In this document: positions 9,117 through 17,653 of the stretch, piece by piece
How positions within the stretch are numbered: position 1 is the first letter of the stretch
Layout of the letters: the number at the start of each line of letters is the position of its first letter
Assembly: GCF_016756535.1 (NCBI RefSeq)
Contig: NZ_AP023247.1
Span: 2,914,501 to 2,978,500 of the forward strand
Length of the DNA: 64,000 bases
Source of the DNA: Mesorhizobium sp. 131-2-1
GTDB taxonomy: Bacteria; Pseudomonadota; Alphaproteobacteria; Rhizobiales; Rhizobiaceae
Reading direction: 5' to 3'
The notes under the pieces: generated by a model
Seen by the model: only the letters and a program-made list of their open reading frames with translations
What the model was told of the DNA's origin: nothing
The model's database searches: none
Translations under genes and position numbers: made by a program

Positions 9117-10535
9117 GTGGAAGGCCAGGACAATCAGACGACCGACGCCAGGCCGCATGAGGAGGCCCACGCCGACATCTATGGCGAGGACGGCGCCGTC
9201 CTGTCATCCTTCCTGGCCCATGTCGGCGCGGCCATCGCCGACCGCGACACACTTACTCTAAAACGCGAAGTCGGCGACCTGCACCAGTCGGAGCTCGGCG
9301 ACCTTATCGAGGCGCTGCACCCCGAGCAGCGCCGTGCGCTGGTCGAACTACTCGGCTCCGACTTCGACTTCTCCGCGCTGACCGAGGTCGACGAGGCGAT
9401 CCGCCTCGACATCGTCGACAATCTGCCGAACGAGCAGATCGCGCAGGCGGTGCAGGAACTCGATTCCGACGACGCGGTCTACATCCTGGAGGACCTCGAT
9501 CAGGCCGACCAGGACGAGATCCTGTCGCAGCTGCCGTTCACCGAGCGCATCAGGCTCAGGCGCTCGCTCGACTATCCGGAAGAATCGGCCGGCCGGCGCA
9601 TGCAGACGGAATTTGTCGCGGTGCCGCCGTTCTGGACGATCGGCCAGACCATCGACTACATGCGCGAGGACAAAAACCTTCCCGACCGCTTCAGCCAGAT
9701 CTTCGTCATCGACCCGAGCTTCAAGCTCGTCGGCGCCATCGACCTCGACCAGATCCTGCGCACCAAGCGCGCGGTGAAGGTCGAGGAGGTCATGCATGAG
9801 ACAAGGCATGCCATCCCCGCCACCATGGACCAGGAAGAGGCGGCGCGGGAATTCGAGCAATACGACCTTTTGTCGGCCGCCGTGGTCGACGAGAACGAGC
9901 GGCTGGTCGGCGTGCTCACCATCGACGACGTCGTCGACGTCATCCAGCAGGAGGCCGAGGAGGACCTTCTGCGCATGGGCGGCGTCGGCGACGAGGAACT
10001 GTCCGACACGGTGCTTGCGACCTCGCGCTCGCGCGTGCCGTGGCTGCTGGTCAACCTTTTGACGGCCTTCCTGGCCGCCTCGGTGATCGGCCTGTTCGAC
10101 CACACGATCGAGCATATCGTGGCGCTCGCGGTGCTGATGCCGATCGTCGCCGGCATGGGCGGCAATGCCGGCTCGCAGACGATGACCGTCACCGTGCGCG
10201 CGCTGGCGACGAAGGATATCGACATCTACAATGCCGCCCGCATCATCCGCCGCGAGGTCGGCGTCGGCTTCATCAACGGCATCGTGTTCGCGGTGCTGAT
10301 CGGCATCGTCGCGGCGGCCTGGTTTCGCGACCCCAATCTGGGCGGCATCATCGCGGCGGCGATGATCATCAACATGTTCGCCGCGGCGCTGGCCGGCATC
10401 CTGATCCCGCTGCTGCTTGATCGCTTCAAGATCGATCCGGCGGTGGCGTCGGCCGTCTTCGTTACCACCGTCACCGACTGCGTCGGTTTCTTTGCCTTTC
10501 TGGGGTTGGCCACCTGGTGGTTCGCAGTGCCGTAA
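9117..10535 (+). CDS. mgtE: Magnesium transporter MgtE
   Basis: A 472-residue Mg2+ channel/transporter starting at a GTG preceded by GGGAGG. Its order is an acidic MgtE N domain (about residues 40-150, with LPNEQIAQAVQELDSDDAVY), two CBS domains (about 155-280, ending DERL-type VVDENERLVGVLTIDDVVDV), then five predicted membrane helices from about residue 300. The conserved pore segment GGNAGSQTMTVTVRALAT lies near residue 350. In characterised MgtE the N and CBS domains bind Mg2+ and close the pore when the ion is plentiful. It is divergent from the LuxR-type gene across about 250 bp and is followed 126 bp later by a MerR regulator on the same strand. The function is well supported. Confidence 0.95.
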   Translation: MEGQDNQTTDARPHEEAHADIYGEDGAVLSSFLAHVGAAIADRDTLTLKREVGDLHQSELGDLIEALHPEQRRALVELLGSDFDFSALTEVDEAIRLDIVDNLPNEQIAQAVQELDSDDAVYILEDLDQADQDEILSQLPFTERIRLRRSLDYPEESAGRRMQTEFVAVPPFWTIGQTIDYMREDKNLPDRFSQIFVIDPSFKLVGAIDLDQILRTKRAVKVEEVMHETRHAIPATMDQEEAAREFEQYDLLSAAVVDENERLVGVLTIDDVVDVIQQEAEEDLLRMGGVGDEELSDTVLATSRSRVPWLLVNLLTAFLAASVIGLFDHTIEHIVALAVLMPIVAGMGGNAGSQTMTVTVRALATKDIDIYNAARIIRREVGVGFINGIVFAVLIGIVAAAWFRDPNLGGIIAAAMIINMFAAALAGILIPLLLDRFKIDPAVASAVFVTTVTDCVGFFAFLGLATWWFAVP

Positions 10536-10661
10536 GGGCGCGATTGACTTTTACGTAAATGCCGTGCGAGGTTCGATCCGGCGTCCATTCGATTCCGCTC
10601 ATGGAACGAAGGGGAGGGTGACGCCACCGGACGGCGCCGAGGACCGGCATCGGGAGCGACA

Positions 10662-11048
10662 ATGCGGGAATACTATACGATCACCGAACTGACCCGCGAA
10701 TTCGACGTGTCGACGCGCACGCTGCGCTTCTATGAGGACGAGGGGCTGGTGCAGCCGGTGCGGCGCGGCCGCACGAGGCTGTTCCGCCCATCCGACCGGC
10801 ATCTCATCCGCCAGATCATGCGCGGCAAGCGGCTCGGCTTCTCGATCAACGAGATCCGCGAAATCATCCAGATGTACAAGGAGCCGCCCGGCGAGGTCGG
10901 CCAGCTCAAGCTGATGATCAAGCGCATCGAGGAAAAGCGCGAGGATCTCAGGCAGAAGCGGCGCGACCTGGAAGAGACGCTGGCCGAGCTCGACCAGGCG
11001 GAGGAATCCTGCGTCGAGCGGCTGGTGGAACTCGGCGTCAACACCTGA
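10662..11048 (+). CDS. MerR-family transcriptional regulator
   Basis: A 128-residue MerR-type regulator. The winged helix-turn-helix is at the N-terminus (YTITELTREFDVSTRTLRFY, residues 5-24), followed by GLVQPVRRGRTRLFRPSD and a dimerising coiled coil from about residue 75 to 115. No metal-binding Cys pair is present: the single Cys is in the ESCVERL tail, so it is not a typical metal sensor. The arrangement resembles the LiuR-type MerR subfamily of proteobacteria that controls branched-chain acyl-CoA catabolism, but no such genes are next to it here. The gene stands alone between mgtE and the convergent beta-galactosidase gene. Confidence 0.85.
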   Translation: MREYYTITELTREFDVSTRTLRFYEDEGLVQPVRRGRTRLFRPSDRHLIRQIMRGKRLGFSINEIREIIQMYKEPPGEVGQLKLMIKRIEEKREDLRQKRRDLEETLAELDQAEESCVERLVELGVNT

Positions 11049-11078
11049 ACGCCGGTTCCCTTGTCGGTCGGTGCCTTC

Positions 11079-13223
11079 TCAAGGACTGAGCAAAATCACC
11101 GCGCAGCCATAGGCCGCGATCTGCATGGGGCCGGCAGTCGGACCACCGGTCAGCAGGTCCAGGCCCTTGGGTACGCCCGGCACCGCCACGGGAACGTCCG
11201 TGGTATTTTGAATGAACATCAGTTGGCGATCCTCGGCCTCGCGGATCGACACCTCCACTCCATCGGGCAGTTCAGGAAGCAGAGGCGCCACGCCCGCCCT
11301 GGTCAGGACAACCTCGGCAATGGCTTCGGCAAGCTCCTGCGTGAGATAGGTGCCGACATAGACGACGCGGCCTTTTCCGAGCTGGCGTGAGGTGATCGCC
11401 GGCTGTCCGGCGCAAAAGCGGCTCGACCAAGTGCCCAGCACCTCGGTGTCCGGCTCGACCTCGAGCAGTTCGTAGAGGTGCGCGGCCTCGAATTGTCGGT
11501 TGCCGAAGGTGAAATGATACTTGCGCTGCGCCGATGAGGCCGAGAGGGGCGATGGCGGTACATAGGTGCCCGTCGCAGGCTGGCGGAACAAGGGAAACAG
11601 CCCGGCGCCGCCTTCCGGAACGAGGCGGCCGAACTCGGCGACCTTGACACCGCTCAGCGCCGAAAGATCGCGCCCGGGGGCCTGATCTCTGACGATGTGG
11701 TTGTTCTCGTCCCGGGTGCCGGTCAGCGCCGACAGGATCAATATGCCGCCGTTGCGGACGAAAGCCTCGACCGCGGCATTCCATTCCTTCTTCCACATCA
11801 CCCAGTGTGGAACATAGAGCGCCTTAAGGCGCGACAGGTCATCTTCGGGGTGGATGAAGCCGCAGGCTATGCCTTTGCGGTAGCAGTGCCGGTGCAGCAG
11901 CGTGGCGTCGTCGAGCGGGCTCGGCAACCCCATCGCATAGGTCTTGTGTGCTTCCTGGTTGTCGAAATCGGCGCCGGCAATGCCGATGTCCATGCGCACG
12001 ACAGTACCAAGGATTTGATCCTTGATGCCGGCGATCTCGTGGAAGAACCGGCTCGCCTCGTCGTAGCGGCGCCGGGGCACGTCGTCATGATCGATGATGC
12101 CCATCCAGTAGATTTCGGCGCCGAAATGCGCGGGGCGCCAGCGGAAGAACATGATGCCGTCGGCGCCGCGCGCCACCGATGTCATCGCCATGCGGCGCAT
12201 CTCGCCCGGCTCCGGCGTCATGGTCGAGAATCCCGGCTGGCTGCCGAAGCCCGAAGCCTGCTCCGGCACGATGTAATTGCCGGAGTAGGCGCGGCAGATG
12301 TCGAGATGCAGCGCCTGCGTTGCCGCATGTCCGCCGGTGCGGCGCATCTCGTCGTACAGCATCGGGTAGATGTCGAAGCCGATGAAATCGAGGTCCTGTC
12401 CGAACTGGCCGCGGAAATCGATGTCGGCGAGCTGGCCAAGATTGTGGAAGATGAACCAGTCCGGATTGGTGGCGCGCAGGATCTCGACCTGGTCGTGCTG
12501 GAAGGCCGCCGTCGCCGCAGCCAGGAAGCGATGGTAGTCCTGCACATGCCCGGGGCTCGGATAGGACGGCATCAGCGGCCGGGGCAGGTCGATCTGCGAG
12601 AAATCATCATAGGCCGTCGCCCAGAAATGGCCGCCCCAGGCGAAGTTCAGCGCGCCGATCGCGCCGTATTTGTGCTGCAGGAATTTCTGGAACTCCAGCC
12701 GCGTCGCCGGCGCGAACGATTCCGAGACGGTCGTGTTGAGTTCGTTGTCGGTTTGCCAGCCGATGACGCGAGGATTGTTCCGGTAGTGCTCGGCCATGGC
12801 GCGCGTGATGCGGCGGCTGTGACCGCGAAACACCGGGCTGGTGGTGTCGGCGTGCTGACGCGATCCGTGGCTTGTCGAGCGGCCGTTGACGTCGACGCGC
12901 AGCACCTCGGGATAATTGACGGTCAGCCAGCGCGGCGGCGTTGCCGTCGGCGTGCACATGATCGTGTCGATCCCGACCGCGCCGAGAATCTCGATCGCCC
13001 GGTCGAACAGATCGAAGTCGAACTTGCCTTCATGGGGCTCGAAAACATGCCAGGCGAACTCACCCATCCGGACCGTGTTGACGCCGGCCGTAGCCATGCG
13101 CTCGGCGTCGCGCCGCCACCAGCCTTCGTCGACATGTTCGGGGTAGTGCGGTGCTCCCAGAAGGAAACGGTCGAGGCCGAGTGGTCGCCAAACCGAAAGC
13201 GGGGCGGGCTTCTTGCGCTGCAT
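11079..13223 (-). CDS. Family 42 glycoside hydrolase (beta-galactosidase)
   Basis: A 714-residue GH42-type beta-galactosidase without a signal peptide, so presumably cytoplasmic. The barrel starts with LLGAPHYPEHVDEGWW near residue 22. The acid/base Glu is in IGWQTDNELNTT (E161) and the candidate nucleophile Glu is in YIVPEQASGFGSQPG (E321). Trimerisation and C-terminal beta domains fill the remainder, in line with family length of 650-720. The gene is the last of the sugar-importer operon, starting 28 bp after the ATP-binding gene, so the imported oligosaccharide is probably a beta-galactoside or related glycan. The natural substrate is not determined by sequence. Confidence 0.9.
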   Translation of the reverse strand: MQRKKPAPLSVWRPLGLDRFLLGAPHYPEHVDEGWWRRDAERMATAGVNTVRMGEFAWHVFEPHEGKFDFDLFDRAIEILGAVGIDTIMCTPTATPPRWLTVNYPEVLRVDVNGRSTSHGSRQHADTTSPVFRGHSRRITRAMAEHYRNNPRVIGWQTDNELNTTVSESFAPATRLEFQKFLQHKYGAIGALNFAWGGHFWATAYDDFSQIDLPRPLMPSYPSPGHVQDYHRFLAAATAAFQHDQVEILRATNPDWFIFHNLGQLADIDFRGQFGQDLDFIGFDIYPMLYDEMRRTGGHAATQALHLDICRAYSGNYIVPEQASGFGSQPGFSTMTPEPGEMRRMAMTSVARGADGIMFFRWRPAHFGAEIYWMGIIDHDDVPRRRYDEASRFFHEIAGIKDQILGTVVRMDIGIAGADFDNQEAHKTYAMGLPSPLDDATLLHRHCYRKGIACGFIHPEDDLSRLKALYVPHWVMWKKEWNAAVEAFVRNGGILILSALTGTRDENNHIVRDQAPGRDLSALSGVKVAEFGRLVPEGGAGLFPLFRQPATGTYVPPSPLSASSAQRKYHFTFGNRQFEAAHLYELLEVEPDTEVLGTWSSRFCAGQPAITSRQLGKGRVVYVGTYLTQELAEAIAEVVLTRAGVAPLLPELPDGVEVSIREAEDRQLMFIQNTTDVPVAVPGVPKGLDLLTGGPTAGPMQIAAYGCAVILLSP

Positions 13224-13251
13224 GCGGATGATACTCTTGGATTTTCAGGGG

Positions 13252-14397
13252 TCAGGTTGCGGGAACGGGTTTTCGCGGTGTCAGCGTGCGGCCATCGGGG
13301 CCGAAGAGATAGGCGTCGGCGATGTCGAAGCCGGCCGCCAGCCGGGCTCCGACATTGATGGGCGACACCTTGTTGAGCTGGACCGTGAAATTGCCAGTGC
13401 CGCTGTCCGAATTGGTCGCCTGAAGGGGGGAGGCATCGAGGTAGAGAACCGTTTCCCGTCCCAGATGTTCGACCAGCCGCACCTGGCCAGGGAACGATGC
13501 CTGGCCGGCGTCCGCCCGCTCGATCAGGTGCAGGTTTTCCGGCCGGATTCCGACCGTCACCGCGTCGCCAGCCGAAATGCCGGCCACATCGACGTCGCCG
13601 AAGGCAAGCGCCGGCAATCCCGCCGCTGTCAGCGTGAGGCTGGTCGCGCCGACGGTTTCCACCCGCGCTTCGATGAAGTTCATGCGCGGCGCGCCGAGAA
13701 AGCCGGCGACGAAGATGTTTGCCGGGTTGGCGTAGAGTTCGAGCGGCGAGCCGACCTGCTCGACCAGCCCCTTGTTCAGCACCACGATCCGGTCCGCCAT
13801 GGTCATGGCCTCGATCTGGTCGTGGGTTACGTAGACCATGGTGGAGCCGAGCTGGGCGTGGAGGCTGGAAAGCTCCACCCGCATCTGGGTACGCAATGCC
13901 GCGTCGAGGTTCGACAGCGGTTCGTCGAACAGGAACACCTCCGGCGAGCGCGTGATGGCGCGGCCGATCGCGACACGCTGGCGCTGCCCGCCCGACAATT
14001 GCTTCGGACGCTTATCGAGTTGCTCCTCGAGGCGAAGGATCTGTGCGGCGCGCTTGACGGCGGCATCGATCTCGGCCTTCGGCCGCTTGGCCATGCGCAA
14101 GCCGAAGCCCATGTTTTCCGCCACCGTCATGTGCGGGTAAAGTGCGTAGGACTGGAAGACCATGGCGATACCGCGATCGCCGGGATCTTCCCTGGTGACA
14201 TCGCGGCCGTTGATCACGACCTGGCCGGAATTGATGGTCTCAAGCCCGGCGATCGTCTTCAGCAAGGTCGACTTTCCGCAGCCTGAAGGCCCGACCATGA
14301 CGACGAACTCGCCCTTTTCGATCTTCAGGTCGATCGCCTTCAGGGCATGATAGCCGGCATAGTGCTTGTCGACCTTGCGCAATTCCACGCTGCTCAT
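13252..14397 (-). CDS. Sugar ABC transporter ATP-binding protein (MalK/UgpC type)
   Basis: A 381-residue ATPase of the carbohydrate-uptake CUT1 class. Walker A GPSGCGKST is at residues 36-44, the Q-loop FQSYALYPHMTV near 81, the signature LSGGQRQRVAIGRA at 134, Walker B VFLFDEPLSNLD near 154 and the switch His in YVTHDQIEAMT. A C-terminal TOBE/OB regulatory domain follows from about residue 240, as in MalK-type subunits that energise sugar import. It is the fourth gene of the operon, 67 bp after the second permease and 28 bp before the GH42 gene. The family assignment is secure; the sugar is inferred from the linked hydrolase. Confidence 0.92.
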   Translation of the reverse strand: MSSVELRKVDKHYAGYHALKAIDLKIEKGEFVVMVGPSGCGKSTLLKTIAGLETINSGQVVINGRDVTREDPGDRGIAMVFQSYALYPHMTVAENMGFGLRMAKRPKAEIDAAVKRAAQILRLEEQLDKRPKQLSGGQRQRVAIGRAITRSPEVFLFDEPLSNLDAALRTQMRVELSSLHAQLGSTMVYVTHDQIEAMTMADRIVVLNKGLVEQVGSPLELYANPANIFVAGFLGAPRMNFIEARVETVGATSLTLTAAGLPALAFGDVDVAGISAGDAVTVGIRPENLHLIERADAGQASFPGQVRLVEHLGRETVLYLDASPLQATNSDSGTGNFTVQLNKVSPINVGARLAAGFDIADAYLFGPDGRTLTPRKPVPAT

Positions 14398-14464
14398 CGC
14401 GAGGCGCCTTTCCGTGTTTGCCGGTTGCGTCCGTATGGTCCGACCTGAAGTCCCCGAACGAAGA

Positions 14465-15316
14465 TCATCCCTTGACCGCCCCCATGGTGAGGCCGCTGAT
14501 GAAGTGCTTCTGCATCAGGAAGAACATGACGACCGGCGGCAGGGCGACGAAGATCGTTGCCGCCGAGATGATGTTCCAGGCCGACGTCCATTCGCCGCGC
14601 AGATTGTTGAGCCCGGCCGTGACGGGTTTTACGGCATCGCTCTGGGTCAGCACGATCGCCCAGAAATAGTCGTTCCAGATGAAGGTGAAGGTAAGGATGG
14701 CGAGCGCCGCCAGCGCCGGCCGCACCAACGGAACCACTACATGGCGCAGCACCTGGAAGGGCGATGCGCCCTCGGCGCGCGCGGCCTGGAACAGTTCGCC
14801 CGGCAAGGCCGCGATGAAGTTGCGCATGAAAAGCGTGGCAAAGCCGGTCTGGAAGGCGATGTGGAAAACGATCAGGGCGTAGACGGTGTCATAGAGGCTC
14901 AGCCTCACCATCAGGTCACGCACCGGGATCATCATGATCTGCGCCGGCAGGAAATTGCCGCCGACGAAGAGCGCGAAAATGAGGTTTGAACCGCGGAACG
15001 GATAGCGGGACAGCACGAAGCCGGTCAAAGTCGACAGGATCAGCACGCCGATCACCGAGGGAATGGTGATCAGCAGGCTGTTGAGGAAGAAACGCAGCAT
15101 CGCGGTCTGCTCGAAGACCGCCGTGTAGTTCTCGACCAGGCTGAATTTCTGCGGCCAGCCCCAGTAGTTGCCCGCCATCAGCTCTTCGTTGGAGCGGATC
15201 GATGTCAGCATGACGGCAACGAGCGGCAACAGCCAAAGCGCGACGACCAGGGTCACGCCGCCGATATAGAGTGCGCGCTTGGTTTTCGCGTCTTCGGGTA
15301 TCGGGCGCGGGTACAT
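14465..15316 (-). CDS. Sugar ABC transporter permease (MalG type)
   Basis: A 283-residue inner-membrane permease with about six hydrophobic helices. The coupling EAA loop reads ALPGELFQAARAEGASPFQV near residue 190, typical of CUT1 transporters. Its start overlaps the last base region of the preceding permease gene (both meet at 15316), which indicates translational coupling and heterodimer assembly. It would form the translocation pore with the upstream MalF-like partner, powered by the downstream ATPase. No sign of truncation. Confidence 0.9.
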   Translation of the reverse strand: MYPRPIPEDAKTKRALYIGGVTLVVALWLLPLVAVMLTSIRSNEELMAGNYWGWPQKFSLVENYTAVFEQTAMLRFFLNSLLITIPSVIGVLILSTLTGFVLSRYPFRGSNLIFALFVGGNFLPAQIMMIPVRDLMVRLSLYDTVYALIVFHIAFQTGFATLFMRNFIAALPGELFQAARAEGASPFQVLRHVVVPLVRPALAALAILTFTFIWNDYFWAIVLTQSDAVKPVTAGLNNLRGEWTSAWNIISAATIFVALPPVVMFFLMQKHFISGLTMGAVKG

Positions 15317-16200
15317 CAGGCGTTGCTCCGTTCGGCCTTGATGAGGCCGTGCAGGTACCAGGCGATGAAGGCGATCATGATCACGAAGAGAACGGTGGCG
15401 ATCGCGGCGCCGTAGCCGAAGCGGTAGGAAAAGATCGATTCCTCGTACATCTGGTAGGCAAGCACCGTCGAAGAGCCGTAAGGGCCGCCGGTGGTCATGA
15501 CCGCGACCATGTCGAAGGAGCGCAGCGCGCCGATCACCGTGACCGCTATGGCGATGAACCCGACCTGGGATAGTTGCGGCAGGACTACATGGCGCAGCAT
15601 TTGCCAGCCGCGTGCGCCGTCGACGCGTCCGGCGCCGATCAGGTCCTCGTTGAGGTTATTCAGTCCTGCCAGGAACAGCACCATGCAGAAGGCGATCTGC
15701 GGCCACAGACCGGCGGTGGCAACCGCGAGGGTGGCGAAGTTCTCGTCAGAAAGCAGCGCCGGCGCGGTGCCGCCGAACAGGCCAAAGATCAATTGCAGCA
15801 ATCCGTAGGTCGGATCGTAGACCCAGCCGAAAACGACGCCCACGGTCACAGTCGCCAGCACCAGCGGGACAAAGAACAGCGATTTCAGGATGCGCATGCC
15901 GCGGATCTGCTGGTTGACGATCAGCGCCAGCGCGAGGCCGATCGGCGGCGCCAGCATGAAGATCAGCAGCCAGATGATATTGTTCTTTAGCGAGACGTAG
16001 AATTGCGGGTCTTCGGCCAGCTCGACATAGTTGGCAAGGCCGACCCAAGTTTTCGCGCCGATCCCATCCCAGTCGTGCAGCGAGATCCAGACCGTCTCAA
16101 AGGAGGCGGCAAGAATCACCAGGCTGAACAGGATGAGACCCGGCAGAAGGAGCAGGGCCGGTGTCATCCAATGACGATTTCTGCGCCAGAAGCGGGGCAT
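15316..16200 (-). CDS. Sugar ABC transporter permease (MalF type)
   Basis: A 294-residue membrane permease with a basic N-terminal tail (MPRFWRRNRHWMTPALLLLPG) and about six hydrophobic helices. The EAA loop reads LNEDLIGAGRVDGARGWQML near residue 195. It follows the substrate-binding gene after a 67-bp gap containing a strong stem-loop, and its stop meets the start of the second permease. Together with that permease it forms the pore of a CUT1 importer. Family confidence is high and substrate identity is unresolved. Confidence 0.9.
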   Translation of the reverse strand: MPRFWRRNRHWMTPALLLLPGLILFSLVILAASFETVWISLHDWDGIGAKTWVGLANYVELAEDPQFYVSLKNNIIWLLIFMLAPPIGLALALIVNQQIRGMRILKSLFFVPLVLATVTVGVVFGWVYDPTYGLLQLIFGLFGGTAPALLSDENFATLAVATAGLWPQIAFCMVLFLAGLNNLNEDLIGAGRVDGARGWQMLRHVVLPQLSQVGFIAIAVTVIGALRSFDMVAVMTTGGPYGSSTVLAYQMYEESIFSYRFGYGAAIATVLFVIMIAFIAWYLHGLIKAERSNA

Positions 16201-16212
16201 GGGAATTCATCC

Positions 16213-16251
16213 AAAAAGAGAGACGGGACCGCCGGGGAGAGGCGGCGGCCC
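16213..16251 (-). terminator. Stem-loop with U-run between binding-protein and permease genes
   Basis: On the transcribed strand a GC-rich stem pairs 16243-16251 with 16225-16234 (one bulged base) around an 8-nt loop, followed by a pyrimidine tract ending in five U residues at 16213-16217. It lies directly after the binding-protein gene and before the first permease. Such intra-operon hairpins commonly act as leaky terminators or mRNA 3'-end protectors, which would make the binding protein more abundant than the membrane parts. Confidence 0.6.
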
Positions 16252-16267
16252 CCCAGGTCCGGGAGGA

Positions 16268-17539
16268 CTAACCGAAGATCCGCTTGCGGGTCTTCTCCAG
16301 CCGCTCGAGGATCTGATCGCGCCGTTCGGGCTTGACCATGAATTCCTGGAGCCCTGTCATGCCTTCCTGGGCCATGTCCGGATCGGTGTCGCGATCGTAG
16401 TATTGCGACGTGCCGACCACTTTCTTCAGTTCCTCGACGGCGGCGTTTACCAGCGGGTCCTTGCTCGGCGGGCAGTCGTTGCGCGGCGGGATCGCGCCCT
16501 CGGCGGCGAGGAAGGCGCCGAGGTTTTCCGGTTTGTAGAAATAGGCGAGGAAGTCGCGCGCGCCTTGCTTGTTCTTCGCATTCGTGGGGACGTGAACGGA
16601 GTTGACGGAGAAGTCCTCATACCTGGCGACGCCGGTGGCGACTTCGGGAAATGGCGCATAGGCGAGTTGCGGAATATCGGCCTCCGGGAAGGCGGACCTG
16701 ACGAAACCGCCGAGGTCCATCATGGCGGCTTTCTTCTGTGCAAGGGCGGCGCCGGCCTGCTCCCAGCCGAAGGAACTGTGGTTGGGCGAGAAGAACCCGG
16801 CCTTGATCAGATCGTTCCATTTGTCGAAGACGGGCGTCAGCATCGGATCGGTGTATTGCACCTTGCCGTCCATCAGCGCGATGTGCTTGTCGAGACCGTT
16901 GATGCGCAGGTTCATATGGTCGAACCAGCCGCCGGCCGGCCAAAGCTCCTTGGTGCCCATGCTCATCGGGACCATGCCCGCTGACTTCGCGGCGTCGCCG
17001 AAGGCGAGAAAGTCGGTCCAGGTCTTCGGCGGCGTCCAGTTGTGTTCGGCAAAGACATCCTTGCGGTAGAACAGGCCCCAGAGCAGGCCGCCCATCGGCA
17101 GGCCATACTGCTTGTCGCCGACGGTGACCGCATTTGTCGTGGCACCGAGCACGCTCTTGTAGTTCTCGCGGGCAAACAGATCGGAGATGTCGTCGAACAG
17201 GCTCTTGTTGACGAACGCCTTCATGCGGTTTCCGGAAAACCAGAAACAGATGTCGGGAGCGCCGACGACGAGATAGCTGCGGATCGCGGTCTTGTGCGCC
17301 TCGTGATCCATGTTGTTGATGGTGATCTTGGCGCCGGATTTCGCCTCGTATTCGGCTGCCAGCCTGTGCAGGATGTCGCGTTGCCCGACATTGCTGAGGT
17401 TGGAGATGATGGTGATTTCCTGCGCTTGCGCCAGGGCCGGCAAGCAAAGCCCGCTGGTGGCGGAAGCGGCGAGAGCCGCGCCGGTGCCCTTCAGGAAGCG
17501 GCGCCTTGTCGTGGACAGAGTCGTAACGTCGATTGCCAT
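16268..17539 (-). CDS. Sugar ABC transporter substrate-binding protein with Tat signal
   Basis: A 423-residue extracellular solute-binding protein family 1 member. I place the start at 17539 because GGGAGGAG lies 8-9 nt upstream; a longer frame to 17620 lacks this. The N-terminus carries a twin-arginine signal (STTRRRFLKGTGAALAASA then an Ala-rich stretch ending ALAQAQ), so it is probably exported folded through Tat. The mature part begins EITIISNLSNVGQRDILHRL. It is the first gene of the importer/GH42 operon and is divergent from the ROK regulator, with an A/T palindrome in the shared promoter. Maltose-binding-like overall; the ligand is likely an oligosaccharide processed by the GH42 enzyme. 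Confidence 0.9.
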   Translation of the reverse strand: MAIDVTTLSTTRRRFLKGTGAALAASATSGLCLPALAQAQEITIISNLSNVGQRDILHRLAAEYEAKSGAKITINNMDHEAHKTAIRSYLVVGAPDICFWFSGNRMKAFVNKSLFDDISDLFARENYKSVLGATTNAVTVGDKQYGLPMGGLLWGLFYRKDVFAEHNWTPPKTWTDFLAFGDAAKSAGMVPMSMGTKELWPAGGWFDHMNLRINGLDKHIALMDGKVQYTDPMLTPVFDKWNDLIKAGFFSPNHSSFGWEQAGAALAQKKAAMMDLGGFVRSAFPEADIPQLAYAPFPEVATGVARYEDFSVNSVHVPTNAKNKQGARDFLAYFYKPENLGAFLAAEGAIPPRNDCPPSKDPLVNAAVEELKKVVGTSQYYDRDTDPDMAQEGMTGLQEFMVKPERRDQILERLEKTRKRIFG

Positions 17540-17623
17540 GGCTATTTTCTCCTCCCTGAGAGCAGCCGGATTCCGATTGAACCGTGGCGACTCGTAGCGT
17601 ATGCAGGTGAAGTCGGTCAATAG

Positions 17624-17640
17624 TTAATTTACAAAATTAA
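17624..17640. promoter_or_regulatory. Palindromic operator candidate for the ROK repressor
   Basis: TTAATTTACAAAATTAA is a perfect 7-bp inverted repeat with a 3-bp spacer. It lies 13 bp before the ROK gene start and about 85 bp before the binding-protein start on the other strand. AT-rich palindromes with long A/T arms are typical of NagC/XylR-class ROK binding sites, and this stretch stands out in GC-rich DNA. Its position near the ROK start also suggests autoregulation. Confidence 0.6.
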
Positions 17641-17653
17641 TAATGAGGCAGAG

